From NCBI RefSeq assembly GCF_036850765.1, contig NC_089491.1, positions 181,825,520 to 181,889,519 of the forward strand: DNA of 64,000 nucleotides, in the 5' to 3' direction. Position 1 is the stretch's first letter, and each line of letters begins with the position of its first letter. The notes under the pieces are model-generated. The model saw only the letters and a program-made list of their open reading frames with translations. It did not search any database and had not been told where the DNA came from. The translations under genes and the position numbers were made by a program. Positions 45,871-56,669 of the stretch are shown here, one piece after another. Source of the stretch: Saccopteryx bilineata (taxonomy: Eukaryota; Chordata; Mammalia; Chiroptera; Emballonuridae).

Positions 45871-46960
45871 GTCATTATTGAATGATTAAGTTAGAATTAA
45901 AGAATGTGGGGCAGACTTGAAACATCCCCAAAACTGTAATGAATCAGTTGACAAATGGTGAAAGCCTTTTTTGTCAAGGGTTCTAAGTACAACCTCTGAC
46001 CAAACACCAGCTAAACAATAATCCACTCTAACCAGAAGAAACTCCAAGGAACCACTTTAGACAGTAAAATCACATAGATGTTTTGAAATCTGGAAGAGTA
46101 TATGAATGCCAAGAAATGGGCCTCTCGATAGTAATCAAAGACAAAAAATGCAAACTAGTACCTAACTGAATGAGACAGGGGGCAAAACACATTCAAAAAA
46201 TTTTTTAATTATTCAGACCTCTTATACATTCTTATTACATTTTTAATTTCTCAGATGATACTTTTCTTCAAACTCCACTTAATATGAATTAGAGTCAAGC
46301 TGTCACAGTCTCCATGCCTATGGGCACCTCACTTTGACTTTACATCTTTTCTTTCATAAAAAGAATATAAGATTAGGCAGAAAGTCTGTCCCCTTGTTTC
46401 TGTGTAGTTTTCTGCTTAAAGTTGATTCACAATTTTTTGGTAAAATGTTAAATTTACCTAAATGAAGAAACTTTTGCATTTAACTTACATTCTAACAGAA
46501 GATGCAAATGTTTCCAAAATGGAATACTATTATCCATAGGAAACATTACTTTGCTTAAACTTAATTATAAAAAGAAAAAATATATATTTATATAAAGAGG
46601 GCTCATGTTTTATATGTAAAAGATGTATTTATTTTAGGAACATTAATATTTGTTCTGTAAATGTCACAGTTGTTAGGTCATAAACTCTCGCATTCATAAA
46701 TTAAGGTCAACTAATTTGTTCTCTCCCTCTTATTTTAAACATAACCTGACATTTTTTGGCTTTTCTTCAATGCTGTATCAAAATTATAATACTTTACTAG
46801 TTATTTATCTTAATCATATCCTTTCAAGTTTCTCAGTTTAGAAAGACCGTCTACATTTTAAAATTAAACATATTTACCAATTTATTCTTATATCTTTTAC
46901 TATGTATTAACTCATAGTTTATTCCTAGTTTTAATTATTCACATTTATTTATTCTAGTGT
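45871..46960. other. unassigned unique stretch, no gene seen
   Basis: AT-rich DNA with no supported feature. Confidence 0.5.
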
Positions 46961-46964
46961 ATAT

Positions 46965-47275
46965 ATTAATAAAATATTTTTTATTCATAGAGTTATACAA
47001 CTATCACTGCAATCTAAATTTAGAACATTTTCATCACACCAGAAAGTAACCCTGAACCTAATGGCATTCACTCACTTGCTACCCTATGAGACCACAAATT
47101 TACTTGTGGTCTCTACAACTCAACCTATTTTGGATAGTTCATATAAAAGAAAAAATACAATATGAGGTCCTTAATGATTCACTTGCCATAATGTTTTCAA
47201 AGATCATCCATATTATAACATATATAAGTACCTTGAGACTTTTGCTAAATAATATTTAATTATATCAATATACCA
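46965..47275 (-). mobile_element. ancient L1M fragment
   Basis: TACAACTATCACTGCAATCT, TTTAGAACATTTTCATCACA, TAATGTTTTCAAAGATCATC and ATATACCACATTTTGATTAC in order match the antisense 3' part of L1ME-grade elements. Weak similarity may continue to about 47680. Confidence 0.65.
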
Positions 47276-47279
47276 CATT

Positions 47280-48810
47280 TTGATTACCCATGGAATAAGT
47301 TTGCTTTCAGAAGTATAAATAGTTATGTGTGCTAATTTTCTTGTAAGTCCCCTTATTCAAATAGAATGATAAACTGTAATCGATTGCTTTGGACTTTTAT
47401 TCTAACAACTCTACATAAAATACAGTAAAGTTTGATCTGGTAACACGTTTAAATAGTTTTAACGAAAGTAGAAAATACTTTTGTTTCATGAAGACTTACA
47501 TTATATTTATTCTGGAGTATACTATGTGTATAGTTGGTATATGAGAAAATTTTTAAAAATATTTTTAATGGACTGTTGCCAAATTTCCTTCTATCTAGAC
47601 TTGCCCGTTTATGATTTTACCATCTATTTTTAGAGGATGGGTTGCCATAAAGTTACTCAAATATAGCAATGCTGTACTCAGATTCAAAATTCCTTAGAAA
47701 ACTGTGTTCCCAGACAGAGGATTCATTATTCATCCATTCATTATTATACTTAAATCTCTAGGTTGTTTTAATTTATTCATTGTTGTGAACCTCTTATATA
47801 TAGTCATATTCTGTAATTATTTATCTATTATTCTCATTAAAAAGATATTAAGACCATATTTTAGTAACATAATAGAGCAATGTCTGAAGTGGGGATTAAT
47901 AATTTATAAAATTATAAACTTGAATTTTATTTAACTGCTGTTTGAATTTTTTGTAAAGGTTAAAAACCATTTGTTAGCCTGAGAAATTTTGCCTTAATTA
48001 AAACATTATTATGTGATGCTATTCAGAGTTTCTGGTCTCTACAGGGAACAATAATATAAAATATTTATTAAGGGAATTCAGCTTAAGCTATCATTGCCTC
48101 CTATCTACTAAGAACTGTAATGGGAAAAAAAAGTCAAGAGATAATTAAAATTGACAGGCAGATAAACAGGGCCTTAGTAAAAGTGCAAAATATTTTTTCT
48201 TAGTGTTGGCTTTCAGATAAACCTGGCTTTCATCTGAAAAAATATAGTTATATGAAAAGTATTTTAGTAAAGTAGATTACTGAACAATGATGAGTCACAG
48301 TAGTCTTTCTTTTAATTTAGATAAGTATTAGATAGGCAAGTTTAATGGAGGCAAAAAGGAAATATAAGATATTCAACAAGATCCACTAAGGAATTTCATA
48401 AAGTGAGAAGTCACAAATATATACTGTATGTTAAAGATGCCTCAAGAAGAAATTAATGATGTTGTAATCCATGGATATCCCCAAAGTGTCCCCGCTAGTC
48501 AGAGTACAAAAGCCAGGAACATGGCATTCAAGGAATAGGAATGAAAGGCAAGAATGGGATTATGAATGGGAATGGTGTTTAGAAAGATGGTGGATGCCTT
48601 TGAGAACGAAAACATACAAGCCACAGTGAAACTCTCACAACAGGGTAGGAAATAGTAATGATGGAAGAAGAAGATTACATAAAATTAACCTTAGTAAAGC
48701 CCAAGTTATAAATTTAGGAAACAGAAGTGTAAAGGTGGAAAAAAAATTTTCAAATACGTAGATGTGGATCTCTACCTGTACCTCTTATTTAATATTACAT
48801 GGTATAATTT
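47280..48810. other. unassigned stretch, no gene seen
   Basis: AT-rich DNA. A 76-codon frame at 47704-47934 is AT-driven, without a domain. Confidence 0.5.
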
Positions 48811-48814
48811 TTTT

Positions 48815-48990
48815 CTGTGCTTTATTTTTCTTATTTATAAAATGAGGATGATAATAACACCTACTTCACAGGAAGTTGCAAGAATTAAATATGAATTGAA
48901 TTATGTGTAAAACATTTACATTAGTTCCTGGAACTGAGTATTTACATATGTACCCAATAAATGTTGCTTATGATTACTCATGATAATTTT
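48815..48990 (+). mobile_element. MIR relic
   Basis: TTATTTATAAAATGAGGATG ATAATAACACCTACTTCAC, then GTTCCTGGAACTGAGTATTT and CCCAATAAATGTTGCTTATG (the two quoted blocks are separate landmarks) are the 3' half of MIR in the sense direction. Confidence 0.7.
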
Positions 48991-50451
48991 ATTATTAAAA
49001 AAACTAACTTAAAAGAGAAACTTAGACTGTAATTTTTAATATTGTAAAGTTAAGTTTTTTTATATTGTAAAGTAAGATAAATTAAAAATCAATATGCATG
49101 CCCAAAATAGCTAAAAATCACTAAAAATCAAAATTACTCTTGGACATCTCTTATAAAGGTATTAAAGACTGATGCTAAATCTTTTAATATATACAGTAAC
49201 ACCAGTTTATCCTCTATTGTTAAAACAGAAGACTATTCACCAAAGCACCTGATATACTACTTTAATAACCAAATACCAACCTAGTTCTCCCACTAAGTTA
49301 TATTTTAGAAAAGAATAATTTTACTGTGTAGTCAATATTCACCATACCCAAAGAGTACTGTCTCTGCTATAATATCTCATTTTCAACAACAAAGTACTAT
49401 TTTTTTTCAAAGTACTATTTAGAGAAGATGTATATCCTGAAATGAGTTGTGGAGTTAGTATAAAACAGGAGATTAATAAATTTAACACTTAGATCATTAT
49501 ACCTAAAAGTATGACCTTATTATTTTAAGTGTTAAATACTATTATAAACATGTCCTATAAACAATATCTGTTTTGTTTGGAAATACATTAATTAACTATG
49601 ATGTAGAGAATAATGGAAGATTAAAAATAAAAGCACACAAACAAAAAATAACCCCATTACATTAATGTGTAATGAGTTGTCTATGCAGTTCCCAGCCTCA
49701 TAGATTTTCTTTCCTCAAGCATATAATCAAATCAGAGCCACAAGACTATAATTAACTAAGTAGGCTACCTGGAGTCATGACTAGACCTAAACTAACAAGT
49801 GTGGCCTCAAAATTTTTAACCTAGTATGGTTTTGCCACATCCTAGGCAATACAGTAAGATCGAGGGAGGTTTGAACTGCTCTGACGAGAGAGACTCAAAA
49901 AATGACTAAGATTCAGTTTTCTGTTAGGTGCCAGGATTTAGCTGAGAATCAGGATTATTTCAATTTAATAGATTTTTTTAATGGCATGTTCTTTGTGTCC
50001 CTAAATTTATGGACTGAATGAATGCCTTGCTCATCCAAACTTCTTTTTAGGTGTGACAGGAAGGGTTAATTGTGTAACCAACACCTTGATGAAAATTCAT
50101 TCTGAGATCTTTCAAAACTCCATGTGTCTAGATGAGTGGGTGTGAAACAAATGGAGTCCATCACAGGAAAATAAACAAAAAAAGCAAACAAACAAGGAAA
50201 CCATCAGGATCATGACAAAATTGTGAAGAGTTGTGTTTTACAGTTTGTTTCAATAGGGACGCTACTGAAATTTTCTTCACTGTGTGAGACCATTCAAACC
50301 ATTACAAGGAGTATGAGTTCCCTCCTGCCCTGTCTTGTCATAAGATGCTGGGAGATCTGAGATTCTTGACCCCATCTCAGTTATCAGCACAAAACAAGCA
50401 CCTTCACATTTATTAAGCCCATAGGATGAATGGAGCTTATAAAGCCACATC
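48991..50451. other. unassigned unique stretch, no gene seen
   Basis: AT-rich DNA, no supported feature. The part from 50281 to 50450 is somewhat less AT-rich but shows no recognisable repeat or coding pattern. Confidence 0.5.
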
Positions 50452-50467
50452 AAAAACTTCTGTATCA

Positions 50468-50557
50468 CTGTATTATTAAGTAGCTATTTTAAGTTACTAA
50501 TGTTGCCTATCCATCTCCATATGTATATAATTAAAGATTTATTGCATTAAAAAAAAA
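50468..50557 (+). mobile_element. tiny processed retrocopy with perfect 16-bp target duplication
   Basis: An insertion of about 90 bases ends in a poly(A) run (50549-50557 and on) with an ATTAAA polyadenylation signal at 50530-50535, about 14 bases before the A-run. It is flanked by identical AAAAACTTCTGTATCA copies at 50452-50467 and 50558-50573. The body does not match the SINEs or L1s in this window, so it is best read as a 5'-truncated cDNA of an unknown mRNA 3' end mobilised by L1. Confidence 0.75.
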
Positions 50558-50603
50558 AAAAACTTCTGTATCAAAAACAAAGCTAAACAAAAAACACAAA
50601 AAC

Positions 50604-50935
50604 GCCTGACCAGGCGGTGGCGCAGTGCATAGAGCATCAGACTGGGATGCAGAAGAACCCAGGTTCGAGACCCCGAGGTCGCCACCTTGAGCGTGGGTTC
50701 ATCTGGTTTGAGCAAAGCTCACCAGCTTAGACCCAAGGTCGCTGGCTCGAGCAAGGGGTTACTTGGTGTGCTGAAGGCCCATGGTCAAGGCACATATGAG
50801 AAAGCAGTGAACAACTAAAGTGTTGCCACGAAAAACTGATGATTGATGCTTCTCATCTCTCTCCGTTCCTGTCTGTCTGTCCCTATGTATCCCTCTCTCT
50901 GACTCTCTCTCTCTGTCTCTGTTAAAAAAAAAAAC
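50604..50935 (+). mobile_element. tRNA-derived SINE, type 1, well preserved
   Basis: GCCTGACCAGGCGGTGGCGC head, A-box-like TGGCGCAGTGC (50618-50628) and B-box GGTTCGAGACC (50662-50672), the internal RNA polymerase III promoter. Then come four CTTGAGC-type units, GTCAAGGCACATATGAG, GTTCCTGTCTGTCTGTCCC and a long A-rich tail. Little diverged, so recent. AAAACACAAAAA strings on both sides may be the duplication. Confidence 0.92.
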
Positions 50936-50974
50936 ACAAAAAAACAAAAAAACAAAAAAAAAACCAATTCTGTA

Positions 50975-52400
50975 TCTTCCCCATGAAGTAGAAGACAGAA
51001 ATGCAACTCTGTGTATTATGCTTTCTTTAGAGGAATGTTTGTTTTATAAGAATTGATTTGGATTTGATTGAGTCTGCAAAGTATTGTTTGCAGTTGTGGA
51101 GACAGATGTTTTTGTTTAAGCCATTTCTCACAGAATATGAGAATCCAATACACTCACAGACAGAAGTGTATAAGGACCTCTCTACATCAAAGATCTGTTG
51201 AATAGAACCTAGAAGCTTCTGGTTCAAAATAGATGATTAGAGCACATGATCCAAATTTCCTTCCACAATGCCACTGATATGATGATGCAAATATAAAAAT
51301 AAGTATAACAGTTATAGTACATTATGTGTTTGTGTTCAAATCCAAAATGAACAGCAACTAAAAACCAAAATTAAATTAAAGGAACTAAAAAGTAGTTAAG
51401 AGAGAAAAAGCTTTTAACTTATTTGGAAACATATATTCTGACCTCAGTATATTGTGGAGAATTGAAGAAAAATTTCCAGCTTGCGTTACTTAACTACCCT
51501 GAGACCAGATGAGTAGCATCCCAATCTGGCTTCTCAAATTGGAGAAAATGTCATTTCCATACTTCTGTTGATGGAATAGAGATCAGAACAAGGCAGAGCA
51601 GAGTACAAACACTGTTATGGAAGTGGAGCTGAATGTGAAAGGCAGCCTTCAACAGAAACAACTAGATAAGACTTAATAACAGCAGGAGTGAGTGGGCAAA
51701 CTGAAGTTTTGAAATCAAGCAGTTGGGAACTCAGAGCATCAATATTTGGAGTATGAAAACAAATGATAACTTCGCCTATATCTTTTGGCCAATTATAGAA
51801 AGACATATACTGGGGGAGGCTAAAGTTAATTAAATAAAAGAAGCATATTATGCCTCAGACAGAATTAGGGCAAACACAGAATGACATGGAGACTTCAGGT
51901 TGAAAGAATAAGTAGATCCAAATGGGAGGAACTGGTGATACAGATTCGGGGGAAACCAATGGTAAGGAAGGAATAGAAAGTGAAGAGTGCTGATTTGTCA
52001 ATCTGAAATGTTTGTGCTTTTAATCAGTAGTTGACTCAAAATGTAAAAAAAATAATCAATGGTTTAAAATGCTTATTCACATATCTGAAATTTTTATCAT
52101 CTCTGGAAGTATTTTATTACACATAGTCATAGCTTATAAGAGTGTAAATGAAATGTATTTTCTCTAGATACATTCAAGGGCAGATATGCAACCTAGAATA
52201 GAACATGCAGTAAATCTATTCAGAAACGTCAATTTTATTAAAGCAATGACAGATACATACACAGAGAGAAAAAAATTGTATAGTAAATTAATGGTCTGGA
52301 TTAAGGTACTAGTTCATTTTAACAAATAGATTAAATGTAGGAGATTTCCATATCATACTAAAAATAATTTTGAAAAAAAGTTATTTCCTAGTTCTTGTTT
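50975..52400. other. unassigned stretch, no gene seen
   Basis: Non-coding DNA of mixed composition; several short frames without domains. Possibly old repeat sequence beyond recognition. Confidence 0.5.
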
Positions 52401-52416
52401 TAAGTTAAATTTCTTT

Positions 52417-52734
52417 TTTTTTTTATATATGTGACAGAGACAGAGAGAGGGACAGACAGGGACAGACAGACAGGAAGTTGAGAGAGAGGAGAAGCATCAA
52501 TTCTTTGTTGCAGCACCTTAGTTATTCATAAATTGCTTTCTTATATGTGCCTTGACTGGAGCAGGGGGGAGGCTACAGCAGACCAAGTGATCCCTTGCTC
52601 AAGCCAGTGACCTTGGGTTCAAGCTGGTGACCTGTGCTCAAACCAAATAAGCCTGCGACCTTGGGGTCTCAAACCTGGGTCCTCTGTGTCTTAGTCCAAT
52701 GCTCTATCCACTGCACCACTGCCTGGTCAGGCTC
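52417..52734 (-). mobile_element. tRNA-derived SINE, type 1, minus strand
   Basis: Minus-strand GCCTGACCAGGCAGTGGTGC head with CTTGAGC-type units, a pyrimidine tract and an A-tail at the left. The duplication AAGTTAAATTTCTTT (52402-52416) / AAGTAAAATTTCTTT (52735-52749) has one mismatch. Confidence 0.9.
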
Positions 52735-52793
52735 AAGTAAAATTTCTTTATCTTACATTCTCTAGATATAATTTCACTTTAAAACTCATTTTT

Positions 52794-53204
52794 ATTTATT
52801 TGTTTATTTGTTTATTTATTTATTTAATGAGAGACAGAGACAGACAGACAAAGAGAGACAGAGAGAGGGACAGATAGGGACAGAAAGACAGGATGGGAGA
52901 GAGATGAGAAGCATCAGTTCCCCATTATGTTACTTTAGTTTTTATTGATTGCTTTCTGCTATGTGCTTTGACATGGGGTGCAAGCTACTGAACACTTGCT
53001 CACGCCAGTGACCTTGGGCTCAAACCAGTGAACCTTTGGGCTCAAGCCAGTGATCATGGGGTCATGTCTGTGATCCCACACTCAAGCCAGTGACCCCACC
53101 CACAATCAAGCGGGATGGACCTGCACTCAAGAGGCGACCTCTAGGTTTCAAACCTGAGTCCTCTGCATCCCAGTCCGAGGCACTGTGCCATCGCCTTGTC
53201 AGGC
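52794..53204 (-). mobile_element. tRNA-derived SINE, type 1 long, minus strand
   Basis: Minus-strand GCCTGACAAGGCGATGGCAC head with about six or seven GTCACTGGCTTGAG-type units, pyrimidine tract and (TAAA)n/(CAAA)n tail. Duplication TAAAACTCATTTTT (52780-52793) / TAAAACTCTTTTTC (53205-53218), imperfect. Confidence 0.9.
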
Positions 53205-53280
53205 TAAAACTCTTTTTCAAATATTCAAGTTGCTTTTATTCTAGAAAACCCTTTAAAATCTTATTTTTTAAAACTTATAC

Positions 53281-53716
53281 AACCAAAAAGCCCGTCAATA
53301 GATGACTGGATAAAGAAGATGTGGCACATATACACTATGGAATACTACTCAGCCATAAGAAATGATGACATCGGATCATTTATAGCAAAATGGTGGGATC
53401 TTGACAACATTATATGGAGTGAAATAAGTAAATCAGAAAAAAACAGGAACTGCATTATTCCATACGTAGATGGGACATAAAAGTGAGACCAAGAGACATT
53501 GATAAGAGTGTGGTGGTTACGGGGGGAGGGGGAAGAGGGAGAGGGAAGGGGGAGGGGGAGGGGCACAAAGAGAACTAGATAGAGGGTGACAGAGGACAAT
53601 CTGACTTTGGGTGATGGGTATGCAACATAATTGAACGACAAGATAACCTGGACATGTTATCTTTGAATATATGTATCTTGATTTACTGATGTCACCCCAT
53701 TAAAAAAAAAAAACAA
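53281..53716 (+). mobile_element. 5'-truncated young L1, subtype of L1-D
   Basis: Begins within the last ORF2 codons (about 60 codons left, ending [12 protein letters not shown]), then a G-rich 3' UTR (53520-53572) of the L1-D type and an A-tail. Perfect duplication AAAACTTATAC (53270-53280 and 53717-53727). A clean, fairly recent truncated insertion. Confidence 0.95.
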
Positions 53717-53905
53717 AAAACTTATACTCAAAGACTATATTGTTTTTCCTGAGAAATGGGCATAGTAAATTGTCAGAATTAGCCAATGATATTTTAGGAG
53801 AAATATATGAGGATTTGTAAACTGGAAACCTAAAAGCAATTCTATGCTTGTTTTGTGTTTCTATCATATTAGCTTATATATATGAATACTAGGGATAAAC
53901 TAGAG

Positions 53906-53915
<10 letters not shown>

Positions 53916-53953
<38 letters not shown>

Positions 53954-54312
53954 TATTTTTCTGAAGTTGGAAACGGGGAGGCAGTTAGACAGACTCCTGC
54001 ATGCGCCCGACAGGAATCCACCCGGCATACCCACCAGGGGGCAATGCTCCGCCCATCTGGGGCGTTGCTCTGTTGCAACCAGGGCCATTCTAGCGCCTGA
54101 GGCAGAGGCCATGGAGCCATCCTCAGCGCCCGGGCCAACTTTGCTCCAATGGAGCCTTGGCTGCAGGAGGGGAAGAGAGAGACAGAGAGGAAGGAGAGGG
54201 GGAGGGGTGGAGAAGCAGATGGGCACTTCTCCTGTGTGCCCTGGCCGGAATCGAACCCAGGACTTCTGCATGCCAGGCCAATGCTCTACCACTGAGCCAA
54301 CCAGCCAGGGTC
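53916..54312 (-). mobile_element. tRNA-derived SINE, type 2, with (AT)n at its tail
   Basis: Minus-strand head CCCTGGCTGGTTGGCTCAGT, B-box-like GGTTCGATTCC, GCCAGGGCACACAGGAG, TCTGCTTCTCCACCCCTCC, central module GGAGCAAAGTTGGCCCGGGC, end TCTGTCTAACTGCCTCCCCG and CTTCAGAAAAATACAAAA. The tail side has an (AT)n run at 53917-53949. Duplication GAGATACATATAT (53903-53915) / GAGATACTTATAT (54313-54325). Confidence 0.92.
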
Positions 54313-54624
54313 GAGATACTTATATTTTTAAGAAAAAAATAACTATCCAGATGTCTCAGAAAGACTGCTTTCTCACATAAAATATAATATGAATTAAAGT
54401 GTGTTTAAGTATTAAAAGCACAGAAATTCATAAAATCTCAGTGAAAAGACATTGGAATGCAACTTTCTTCAATATCAAATGTCCATATTCTTTGGATATA
54501 CACATATACAAAAAACTGCCTTTCTTTTAGTTAGTAATAACCCTGTCTTTATATTCTTAAATAGTAATTAATTTGTATGACTCATCTAAAGGCATGTCAA
54601 AATCTAATATTCAATGATCTATCT

Positions 54625-55371
54625 CAGTGGTAAACAACCTAGTCCCTACCGCCCACTAGTGGGCATTCCAGCTTTCATGGTGGGTGGTAGCGGAGCAACC
54701 AAAGTATAAATAATAAGATAGATTTAACTATAGTAAGTTGTTTTATAAAGATTTATTCTGCCAAACTTAGCAAAAATCCAACATAAAGTACTTGGTAAGT
54801 AATTATTATTATATGCTTTAACTTGCTGTAACTCTGCTTTAAAATTTTTATGCCTTATTTATTTATTTATTTATTTTATTTTTCTGAAGCTGGAAACAGG
54901 GAGACAGTCAGACAGACTCCCGCATGCGCCGGACCGGGATCTACCCGGCACGCCCACCAGGGGCGACGCTCTGCCCATCCTGGGCGTCGCCATGTTGCGA
55001 CCAGAGCCACTCTAGCGCCTGAGGCAGAGGCCACAGAGCCATCCCCAGTGCCCGGGCCATCCTTGCTCCAATGGAGCCTCGGGTGCGGGAGGGGAAGAGA
55101 GAGACAGAGAGGAAAGCGCGGCAGAGGGGTGGAGAAGCAAATGGGCGCTTCTCCTGTGTGCCCTGGCCGGGAATCGAACCCAGGTCCTCCGCACTCTAGG
55201 CCGACGCTCTACTGCTGAGCCAACCGGCCAGGGCCTAAAATTTTTATAAAGTAAAGTTACTTCCCTACTTTATAAATCACCATTACTGTAGAACCGGTGG
55301 GTGGTTAGAAAATTTTACTACTAACAGAGATACAAAAGTGAGCAGTAGATATAAAAAGGTTGACTACCCCG
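54625..55371. mobile_element. bat-type hAT MITE with perfect 8-bp duplication, interrupted by a SINE
   Basis: Left end CAGTGGTAAACAACCTAGTC and right end AAAAGGTTGACTACCCCG form inverted termini of the CAGNGGTAGTCAACC type. ATCTATCT lies at 54617-54624 and again at 55372-55379, a perfect 8-bp hAT duplication. The body includes a GCCCACTAGTGGGC palindrome (54650-54663). Without the nested SINE (54852-55235) it is about 350 bp, with no transposase frame. Confidence 0.9.
54852..55235 (-). mobile_element. tRNA-derived SINE, type 2, nested in the hAT MITE
   Basis: The best preserved type 2 copy: minus-strand GGCCCTGGCCGGTTGGCTCA, GGTTCGATTCCCGGCC, central GGCCCGGGCACTGGGGATGG, terminal TGACTGTCTCCCTGTTTCCA and CTTCAGAAAAATAAAATAAA tail. 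Perfect duplication TAAAATTTTTAT at 54840-54851 and 55236-55247. Confidence 0.95.
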
Positions 55372-55379
55372 ATCTATCT

Positions 55380-55850
55380 GATTTTCACTCTAAGAATTAA
55401 ACTTATAGTGAGCAATATACTGAAATCCAATAGCAAAAGAGCAAAATGGGGGAAAGTTGCTTAGCAGCATATATGTTGATACAAAAGGAAAAAAAAGTCA
55501 CCTATGGAATTTTAGGAATCAGTAAACTTCGTGATTAGAAGTGGTACTATTGATATATTCCTTTCAAGCCTTCTAATGTGGTCTTGGACTACATTAAGAG
55601 AATTATAATTTTTAGAACAGGGAAGGTGATAGATAATCCCATTCTATTTATTTGCCCTCACATGTGAATAATTGTCTAACAAACCAGGGGGCAATCATAC
55701 TTTTTGATTTTGATGGCATGGTTTTGCAATCATGTTCTAGGAATGACCTCATGAAATGGCTACAGGTGGTTCAGTTTCATCTGGAAGACAATTAAAATTT
55801 TAATTCCTCAAGAGCATATTATAGTATTTATAATTTTTCTTTATTCTTTT
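55380..55850. other. unassigned stretch, no gene seen
   Basis: AT-rich DNA, no supported feature. Confidence 0.5.
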
Positions 55851-55854
55851 TAGA

Positions 55855-56022
55855 TTTCATTTATTCATTTTTAGAGAGAGAAAGAGAGAGAGAGAAAGAA
55901 AGAGAGGAGCAGGAAGCATCAATTCCCATATGTGCTTTGACCAGGCAAGCCTAGGATTTTGAACTGGGGACCTCAGCATTCCAGGTTGAGGCTTTATCCA
56001 CTGTACCACCACATGTCAGGCC
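55855..56022 (-). mobile_element. short tRNA-derived SINE, minus strand
   Basis: Minus-strand GCCTGACATGTGGTGGTACA head, B-box-like GTTCAAAATCC, GCCTGGTCAAAGCACATATG and a pyrimidine tract. Same short form as 9454-9680. Confidence 0.82.
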
Positions 56023-56479
56023 TATTTTTGTGATTTAAGAGTTGAATATAGTCTAATACATAGTATACATCCAGTAAATAATTAATTACCACAAATAAAC
56101 AATATATTAATATTATAATTAATTCATGTAAAATATGAAACAATAAATATTGATTATGCTAAAGTCCAAAATATATATAGATGCATTTTTGCCTGTCATT
56201 TAACAATTTTATATATTTAGTTATTTGCATTCAATCTTGTAGCTATGTCTCTTTAAACCGAGACGTGATGCTCGATATTAACTGATATAACAGCTAATAT
56301 AGGAGGACACTGGATCACTCCACTTCTCAAAAATCTTCCAAATCAGGGACATAACTTCAATGCCTTTAAAACTGAAATTTGCCCTTGAAGACTTCCACAC
56401 TTACTTCTGAAAAAGGTTAGGGCATTTCTATAGGCAACCCCATAATCTACAGTTGGATTGAAATAAAAAGGAAATATAA
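56023..56479. other. unassigned stretch, no gene seen
   Basis: AT-rich DNA, no supported feature. Confidence 0.5.
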
Positions 56480-56665
56480 CTTTAGTTTATACATAATATA
56501 TGCCAGACACTATAGCAAACAATTTTTTCACAATATTTCTGTGAAGGTAAGAATCATTACTCCCATTTTTTTTATTGAATAAGGAAGAACATTTCAAAAA
56601 CAGCAAGTAACTTGCCAATTTATATACCTAGTAAGTGGCACATCTAGAATACAAAGTATTGAGTA
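56480..56665 (-). mobile_element. MIR relic
   Basis: TATATGCCAGACACTATAGC, TCTGTGAAGGTAAGAATCAT, TACTCCCATTTTTTTTATTG and GCAAGTAACTTGCCAATTTA, in order, are MIR in antisense. Confidence 0.75.
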
Positions 56666-56669
56666 TCTG

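Noticed and set aside
50604..50690. tRNA gene suggested by A-box and B-box
   Set aside because: The boxes belong to the head of a tRNA-derived SINE. A full cloverleaf with a proper acceptor stem is not formed and the sequence runs on into the SINE body; the same holds for the other SINE heads.
39134..52400. Exons of a host gene
   Set aside because: I looked for extended open frames with domain-like composition and splice-site context and found none. This cannot exclude that the window lies in an intron.
54850..55218. 122-codon frame and neighbouring frames at 53900-54380
   Set aside because: They read through type 2 SINEs; the same residues appear in each SINE copy and have no coding role.
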